Below are positions 5,976-9,964 of a stretch of 9,964 nucleotides of DNA, piece by piece. The first letter of the stretch is position 1, and each line of letters begins with the position of its first letter. The notes below the pieces were generated by a model that searched no databases, was not told the DNA's origin, and was given only the letters and a program-made list of their open reading frames with translations. Both the position numbers and the translations under genes were made by a program. This stretch comes from Eubacterium sp. UBA3720 (GTDB taxonomy: Bacteria > Bacillota > Clostridia > Lachnospirales > Lachnospiraceae), in the NCBI GenBank assembly GCA_002371335.1, contig DFHP01000014.1:5668-15631 (forward strand), in the 5' to 3' direction.

Positions 5976-6728
5976 ATGGAATTATTATCTGAAAGACTGC
6001 GTGTTATAGCAGATATGATAGACCATTGCGGAGTGATGGCTGATATCGGATGCGATCATGGTTATCTTTCTATTGCTATGGCAGGAGAAAAAAAAGTCAC
6101 GAAAGCGATCGCCATGGATCTCCGTTCCGGTCCTCTGGAACACGCCAGAAAAAATATAAGAAAATACGGACTTGAAGATATTATTGATGTCAGGCTGTCT
6201 GACGGTATGCAAATGCTTTCTCCCGGAGAAGCCGACATGATCGTAATTGCCGGGATGGGAGGTCCTCTGATGACCCGGATCCTTGATCGTTCTCCCGGGA
6301 TCGTCGGAACGGCTTCTGAACTTATACTCGAACCGCAGTCGGAACCGGAAACCTTGAGAGAATACCTGAGCGGAAGAAGCTTCCCGGATAGTAAGGGACG
6401 TGAAAAAATCTTTTTTTCCATAAAGGACGAACGTTTTGTAAAAGAAGAGGGAAAGTATTACCCCGTGATAAAATACCTGCCGTCATCGAAACGTCAGATC
6501 CTTTCCGAAGAAGAGAAATTGTTCGGACCGGTTCTGATCAGAGAAAAACCGCCGCTGTTCAGGGAGTATCTTGAGAATTGCCGGAAGAAATATCGTTCTC
6601 TGGCTGAAAAACTTGAAAAAACAGTTTCTTCCGGCAGCAGAAACGCAGAGAAGAGACTTGCACAGATCCGGGACATGGAGGAAATGATCAGCGCGATCAT
6701 ACATCTGAATAAATATGAGGAAGGATGA
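5976..6728 (+). CDS. trmK: tRNA (adenine(22)-N1)-methyltransferase TrmK
   Basis: A 250-aa class I SAM-dependent methyltransferase of the TrmK (B. subtilis YqfN) family, which makes m1A22 in the D-arm region of tRNAs. Motifs: MADIGCDHGYLSIAMA (residues 21-36) for SAM binding, MDLRSGPLEHARKN (47-60), the active-site-like ADMIVIAGMGG (86-96) and LILEPQSEP (116-124). The C-terminal third, ending in a charged helical segment (about 185-245), corresponds to the coiled-coil part of the family. The start is uncertain. ATG 5976 is 1 nt after the rpoD stop and fits reinitiation, whereas TTG 5967 overlaps rpoD by 8 nt and has AAGGA (5957-5961) at 5 nt. The difference is three residues. The common downstream partner, a Nif3-like gene, is absent; a nucleoside kinase follows instead. 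Confidence 0.92.
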   Translation: MELLSERLRVIADMIDHCGVMADIGCDHGYLSIAMAGEKKVTKAIAMDLRSGPLEHARKNIRKYGLEDIIDVRLSDGMQMLSPGEADMIVIAGMGGPLMTRILDRSPGIVGTASELILEPQSEPETLREYLSGRSFPDSKGREKIFFSIKDERFVKEEGKYYPVIKYLPSSKRQILSEEEKLFGPVLIREKPPLFREYLENCRKKYRSLAEKLEKTVSSGSRNAEKRLAQIRDMEEMISAIIHLNKYEEG

Positions 6729-6735
6729 ACTGGCC

Positions 6736-8397
6736 ATGGCAAAAACATATAAAGTAAAAATAGATAATAAATACTATACTTACACCGGAGCTGTGACCTT
6801 CGGAGATGTGGCGGCTGATCACAGGGAGAACATGAAATACCCGATCGTTATGGCGATCGCGGATGAAAGACTCTGTGAGCTCAATAAAAAGCTCTGGGGC
6901 GATCATGATATCAGGTTTATAACGCTTGCGGATCCGATCGGCAATCTTGCGTATAAAAGAAGCGCCAGCATGATGCTTTATAAGGCGTTTAATGATGTAA
7001 AAAAAGATAACGGATCTTCTGTTCATCTGCGTTTTTCTGTTCCGGGAGGATACTATTATACGATCGAAGGCCCGGAAAAACCGGACGAGTCCCTTCTGCA
7101 GCGGATCAGAATAAGAATGAAGGAAATCGCGGATGAAGGACTTGTCTTCGAAAAAAAGACATTTTCGACTTCTAAAGCGAGGAAAATGTTTACTAAGGCA
7201 GGCATGGCGGACAAGGAAAAGCTGTTCCGTTTTCGTGTCAGTTCCTTTGTGAACATATATCAGCTTGGTGATTATAAAGATTATCTTTATGGGTATATGC
7301 TTCAGGACACCAGCCTGATAAGATATTTTGATCTGCATCTGTATCAGGAAGGATTTGTTATGATGCTTCCGGAGAAAAAGGATCCGTATCTTGTACCTGA
7401 ATTTGTGCCTTCTCCAAAGCTTTTTGATGTGCGGAATGAGTTTGAAATCATAGGGGATAAAATGGACATTCGAACGATCGGAGATCTTAACGAGAAGATC
7501 TGCAGCGGAGAGATTGACCAGATCCGTCTTGTAGAGGAAGCCATACAGTCGGCTAAGATCGCTGAAATCGGCAGCCGCATCGCGGATGACGGAAAAATAA
7601 AGATCGTCTGCATAGCAGGTCCTTCTTCCTCGGGAAAAACTACATTTTCCAGAAAAATAGCTATTCAGCTAAAGGCTAAAGGACTGCGGCCTCATACCGT
7701 AAGCCTGGATAATTATTATAAAGAAAGATTTGAAACGCCGCGTGACGAGAACGGTAACTATGATTTTGAATGTATCGAATCTTTAGATCTTGACCTTTTC
7801 CGTGACCAGATGGAAAAACTCCTCAGAGGAGAAAAAATTGAGCTTCCGAGTTATAATTTCACATGGGGCGGCAAAGAATACCTGGGAGATTATCTGCAGA
7901 TGGGTCCTAAGGATATCCTTATCATTGAGGGGATCCATGGACTGAATGAAAGGCTTAGCTATTTTATTCCTAAAGAACAGAAATTTAAAATTTATATAAG
8001 CGCATTGACATTGCTGAATATCGATGAACATAATTATGTTCCGACTACTGACGGAAGACTTATCCGCCGGATCGTACGGGATTATAAATTCAGGGCGACA
8101 AGCGCAAAGAGAACGATCAGTATGTGGAATTCCGTCAGAAGAGGTGAGGAGCTCTACATCTTCCCGTTCCAGGAGGAAGCAGATGTGATCGTAAATTCTG
8201 CGCAGACATACGAAATGGCAGTCCTTAAACTTTATGCGGAACCGCTTCTGTTCCAGGTACCCGAGGATTGCCCCGAGTATCTGGAAGCCAAGCGTCTTTT
8301 GAAATTCCTGGATTATTTCATTGCTTATCCCGCGGATGATATTCCTAATGATTCAATTCTTCGCGAGTTCATCGGAGGAAGCTGCTTCGACGTCTGA
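6736..8397 (+). CDS. Nucleoside (uridine) kinase-like protein with ThrRS-like N-terminal half
   Basis: A 553-aa two-part protein. Residues 1 to about 60 look like a TGS domain (KTYKVKIDNKYYTYTGAVTF...), and the segment to about 240 resembles the second additional domain of threonyl-tRNA synthetase. Residues from about 285 form a phosphoribulokinase/uridine kinase domain, with the P-loop GPSSSGKTT (295-303), SLDNYY (323-328) and the Walker-B-like ILIIEGIHGLN. Proteins of this build are widespread in Clostridia and Thermotogae as uridine kinase-like nucleoside kinases; the phosphorylated substrate is uncertain, and no tRNA-synthetase catalytic core is present. I chose ATG 6736 with GAGGAAGGA (6718-6725 area) about 10 nt upstream, 7 nt after trmK; an in-frame ATG at 6715 would overlap trmK by 14 nt without a ribosome-binding site. 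The conserved-looking C-terminus SILREFIGGS is encoded in the region shared with pyrC on the other strand. Confidence 0.88.
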   Translation: MAKTYKVKIDNKYYTYTGAVTFGDVAADHRENMKYPIVMAIADERLCELNKKLWGDHDIRFITLADPIGNLAYKRSASMMLYKAFNDVKKDNGSSVHLRFSVPGGYYYTIEGPEKPDESLLQRIRIRMKEIADEGLVFEKKTFSTSKARKMFTKAGMADKEKLFRFRVSSFVNIYQLGDYKDYLYGYMLQDTSLIRYFDLHLYQEGFVMMLPEKKDPYLVPEFVPSPKLFDVRNEFEIIGDKMDIRTIGDLNEKICSGEIDQIRLVEEAIQSAKIAEIGSRIADDGKIKIVCIAGPSSSGKTTFSRKIAIQLKAKGLRPHTVSLDNYYKERFETPRDENGNYDFECIESLDLDLFRDQMEKLLRGEKIELPSYNFTWGGKEYLGDYLQMGPKDILIIEGIHGLNERLSYFIPKEQKFKIYISALTLLNIDEHNYVPTTDGRLIRRIVRDYKFRATSAKRTISMWNSVRRGEELYIFPFQEEADVIVNSAQTYEMAVLKLYAEPLLFQVPEDCPEYLEAKRLLKFLDYFIAYPADDIPNDSILREFIGGSCFDV

Positions 8398-9669
8398 CTG
8401 ATAAACTATTTTTCCTCCGCAGATGGTATAATGAATCTTTCCCGGAAGTTCCCAGCCGGCAAAGGGGCTGTTTGAAGCTTTCGAAGCAAAATGATCTACT
8501 GTCCACAGTTCATTTTCTCCGAAAATTACCAGGTCCGCGGCAGATCCCGGAGTTATGCTGACAGGTTTTCTGCGGTAAAACTCCATCGGGTTCCGGCTCA
8601 TCAGTTCCATGAGTTTTAACAGAGTAATATGTCCGGGCTGAACCAGTGATTTGATTCCCAGTGCAAGAGAGGTTTCAAGGCCTGTGATTCCTGAAGGTGC
8701 TTTTTCAAGAGGACGGGCTTTTTCCCCGGCGCTGTGAGGCGCATGATCTGTCACTATCATATCGATCGTTCCGTCCTTGATGCCTTCAATTATGGCGAGC
8801 CGGTCTGCCTCTTCCCTGAGAGGAGGATTCATTCTGGCCATCGTTCCATATTTCAAAACGGCCTCTTCTGTAAGTGTAAAATGATGAGGCGTGGCTTCGG
8901 CATGAACATCAGCACCGAGCTGCCGGGCGTTTCTGACAAGCGCTACGGAGTTACCGGAACTGATATGCTGAATACAGACGGAAGCGCCTGTATGCAAAGC
9001 AAGGATGGTATCCCTTGCCACCATAACATCCTCTGCCGTACGGGATGCGCCGCCATAATCAAGCTGTTCGGAGATCTTACCCTGATTTACTCCGGGACGG
9101 CTGATAAAAAGAGGATCTTCTTCATGAAGACTGACAGGCAGATCAAGCTCTCTGGCAGTTTTCATTGCCTGAACAAGGATGTTTTCATCCATAATCGGGA
9201 TACCGTCATCCGTAAATCCTGCAGCGCCTGCATCTGCCATAGCGTGCATATCTACAAGTTCCTGTCCCTTCAGTCCTTTGGTGATTGCAGATGTCTGAAG
9301 AACATGGATACCGGTTCCGGATCCTTTTTTTAGTATATAATCTAAAGTTTCAGTGGAATCTACAGGGGGTCTTGTGTTTGCCATGCAGACAACTGTGGTA
9401 AAACCACCTTTTGCAGCTGCTGCGGCGCCTGTTTCAATATCCTCCTTATAGGTTTGTCCGGGATCTCTGAAATGAACATGGGCATCTGTCAGTCCGGGAG
9501 CGACTACCAGTCCGTCCGCATCAATGATCTGAAGATCTTTTTCCATATCATGATCCGTCTGAATATTATCTTTCACCAGGATGATATGATCGCCGTCGAT
9601 CAGAATGTCTTTAACGGAGTCTTTCGCGGCAACCGGATCTACAACGCGGCCATTTTTAATCAAAATCAT
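8353..9669 (-). CDS. pyrC: Dihydroorotase (class I)
   Basis: Catalyses the reversible cyclisation of N-carbamoyl-aspartate to dihydroorotate, the third step of pyrimidine synthesis. The 438-aa product is an amidohydrolase with all expected metal and substrate residues: DAHVHFRDPG (H64, H66, R68), N98 in CMANTRP, D154 in GFTDDG (the bridging Asp of class I enzymes, in place of a carboxylated Lys), H182 in LHEED, H235 in QHISS, N281 in ARMNPPLR, and D308 in TDHAPH. The start is ATG at 9667-9669 on the minus strand, with GAGG 8-9 nt upstream; longer in-frame starts (9690, 9771) add sequence that runs into an intergenic repeat. The C-terminus extends about 14 residues past IVYQ, where class I enzymes commonly end, and this tail overlaps the kinase gene. 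It is not adjacent to other pyr genes in this window. No PyrR-type attenuator is apparent. Confidence 0.96.
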   Translation of the reverse strand: MILIKNGRVVDPVAAKDSVKDILIDGDHIILVKDNIQTDHDMEKDLQIIDADGLVVAPGLTDAHVHFRDPGQTYKEDIETGAAAAAKGGFTTVVCMANTRPPVDSTETLDYILKKGSGTGIHVLQTSAITKGLKGQELVDMHAMADAGAAGFTDDGIPIMDENILVQAMKTARELDLPVSLHEEDPLFISRPGVNQGKISEQLDYGGASRTAEDVMVARDTILALHTGASVCIQHISSGNSVALVRNARQLGADVHAEATPHHFTLTEEAVLKYGTMARMNPPLREEADRLAIIEGIKDGTIDMIVTDHAPHSAGEKARPLEKAPSGITGLETSLALGIKSLVQPGHITLLKLMELMSRNPMEFYRRKPVSITPGSAADLVIFGENELWTVDHFASKASNSPFAGWELPGKIHYTICGGKIVYQSDVEAASSDELAKN

Positions 9670-9699
9670 ATAGAATACCTCGCTTTTCATATTATTGTT

Positions 9700-9743
9700 A
9701 CTAAACTTCCCACATGGAATTTCTGAAGCAGAATTATCATGAA
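9700..9743 (-). repeat. 44-45 nt intergenic element, copy A (proximal to pyrC)
   Basis: Read on the minus strand it begins TTCATGATAATTCTGCTTCA and ends CCATGTGGGAAGTTTAGT, about 20 nt before the pyrC ribosome-binding site. It matches copy B with five mismatches and one gap over about 47 nt, counting the adjacent AAAAT of the plus strand. Confidence 0.8.
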
Positions 9744-9781
9744 AATAACATTGCGATAAAAAACAATTCATGTCATCAATG

Positions 9782-9797
9782 TAGTATTATTATACTA
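9782..9797 (-). promoter_or_regulatory. Candidate pyrC promoter -10 with overlapping dyad
   Basis: On the minus strand TATAAT lies at 9794-9789, giving a start near 9782 and a leader of roughly 110 nt that contains copy A of the repeat. The -35 position (9817-9812, TGGGAA) falls inside copy B and matches TTGACA poorly. The -10 box sits within the inverted repeat TAGTAT/ATACTA (9782-9787, 9792-9797), which could be an operator. Confidence 0.4.
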
Positions 9798-9803
9798 TAC
9801 TTG

Positions 9804-9848
9804 ACTAAAACTTCCCACATGGCATTTCTGAAACAGTCTGATCATGAA
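9804..9848 (-). repeat. 44-45 nt intergenic element, copy B (distal to pyrC)
   Basis: Read on the minus strand it begins TTCATGATCAGACTGTTTCA and ends CCATGTGGGAAGTTTTAGT, followed within about 10 nt by the candidate -10 box of pyrC. It shares 25 of 26 bases with copy C for the first part and is close to copy A throughout. The spacing from copy A is 104 nt. Confidence 0.8.
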
Positions 9849-9964
9849 AATTTGAAATTGTTAACAAATAAGACACAGTTCTGATGTATTATGTCAGAAA
9901 GAAACTAGATGGTATACGATTACAACACTGGCAATTGCGAAACCCCTTGCAGTCGGGAAATTGT
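9849..9964. other. Right-end gene-free stretch
   Basis: No complete gene. A dyad TTCTGA/TCAGAA (9879-9884, 9894-9899, 9-nt loop) is visible. An ATG at 9909 opens a frame (MVYDYNTGNCETPCSREI) that runs off the window, but no ribosome-binding site precedes it. The segment 9930-9956 contains AATTGCGAA and TTGCAGTCGG, both also found in the 1707-1940 spacer in the same order and orientation. Confidence 0.5.

Noticed and set aside
6697..7338. 213-codon minus-strand frame opposite the nucleoside kinase
   Set aside because: Antisense shadow of a gene with clear motifs; no domain and no convincing ribosome-binding site.
8734..9333. 199-codon plus-strand frame opposite pyrC
   Set aside because: The pyrC frame holds all dihydroorotase catalytic residues here; the plus-strand frame has no recognisable features.
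9670..9780. PyrR-binding attenuator or other riboswitch in the pyrC leader
   Set aside because: I looked for a terminator/antiterminator pair and a known aptamer core and found no GC-rich stem with T run.
1..9964. CRISPR arrays, insertion sequences, phage genes or defence systems
   Set aside because: No regularly spaced repeats, transposase, integrase or phage-like proteins are seen; all recognised genes are housekeeping or metabolic.

Overview
The window reads as a stretch of chromosome from a Gram-positive anaerobe of the class Clostridia, most likely family Lachnospiraceae. The reasons are the order dgt-dnaG-rpoD-trmK (the Firmicute form of the macromolecular-synthesis locus), a SigA-type sigma factor of 372 aa, a tRNA-Leu with anticodon AAG and no encoded CCA, strong AGGAG/GGGAG ribosome-binding sites, and moderate GC with AT-rich gaps. 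The assignment rests on recognised protein families and gene order, not on a database search.

Layout. 1-421: 3' end of a phosphohexomutase gene with its terminator, then a self-contained tRNA-Leu(AAG) unit with promoter and terminator. 422-754: gene-free, with hairpins and an unusual pair of interleaved inverted repeats, then an A-rich promoter region. 755-1706: a possible small leader ORF overlapping the start of a fructosamine-kinase-family gene. 1707-1940: gene-free spacer with small hairpins, tandem -10 boxes and a possible dispersed repeat. 1941-8397: a co-directional run dgt, dnaG, rpoD, trmK and a nucleoside kinase with a ThrRS-like N-terminal half. 8353-9669: pyrC (dihydroorotase) on the opposite strand, its 3' end overlapping the kinase tail to tail. 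9670-9964: upstream region of pyrC, with two tandem copies of a 44-45 nt element, a candidate promoter and a fragment resembling the 1707-1940 spacer.

Function. The central run joins dNTP hydrolysis (Dgt), primer synthesis (DnaG), housekeeping transcription (RpoD) and tRNA methylation (TrmK), with rpoD/trmK nearly overlapping and trmK/kinase 7 nt apart, so it is probably one transcript at least from rpoD onward. The kinase and pyrC could both belong to pyrimidine metabolism (salvage and de novo), though they are convergent, not co-transcribed.

The coding genes are ordinary housekeeping genes and I do not see a new defence, secretion or biosynthetic system. The most unexplained signal is non-coding: a 44-45 nt element in three copies (2963-3007, 9700-9743, 9804-9848), each in the same orientation relative to the gene downstream of it (dnaG once, pyrC twice).
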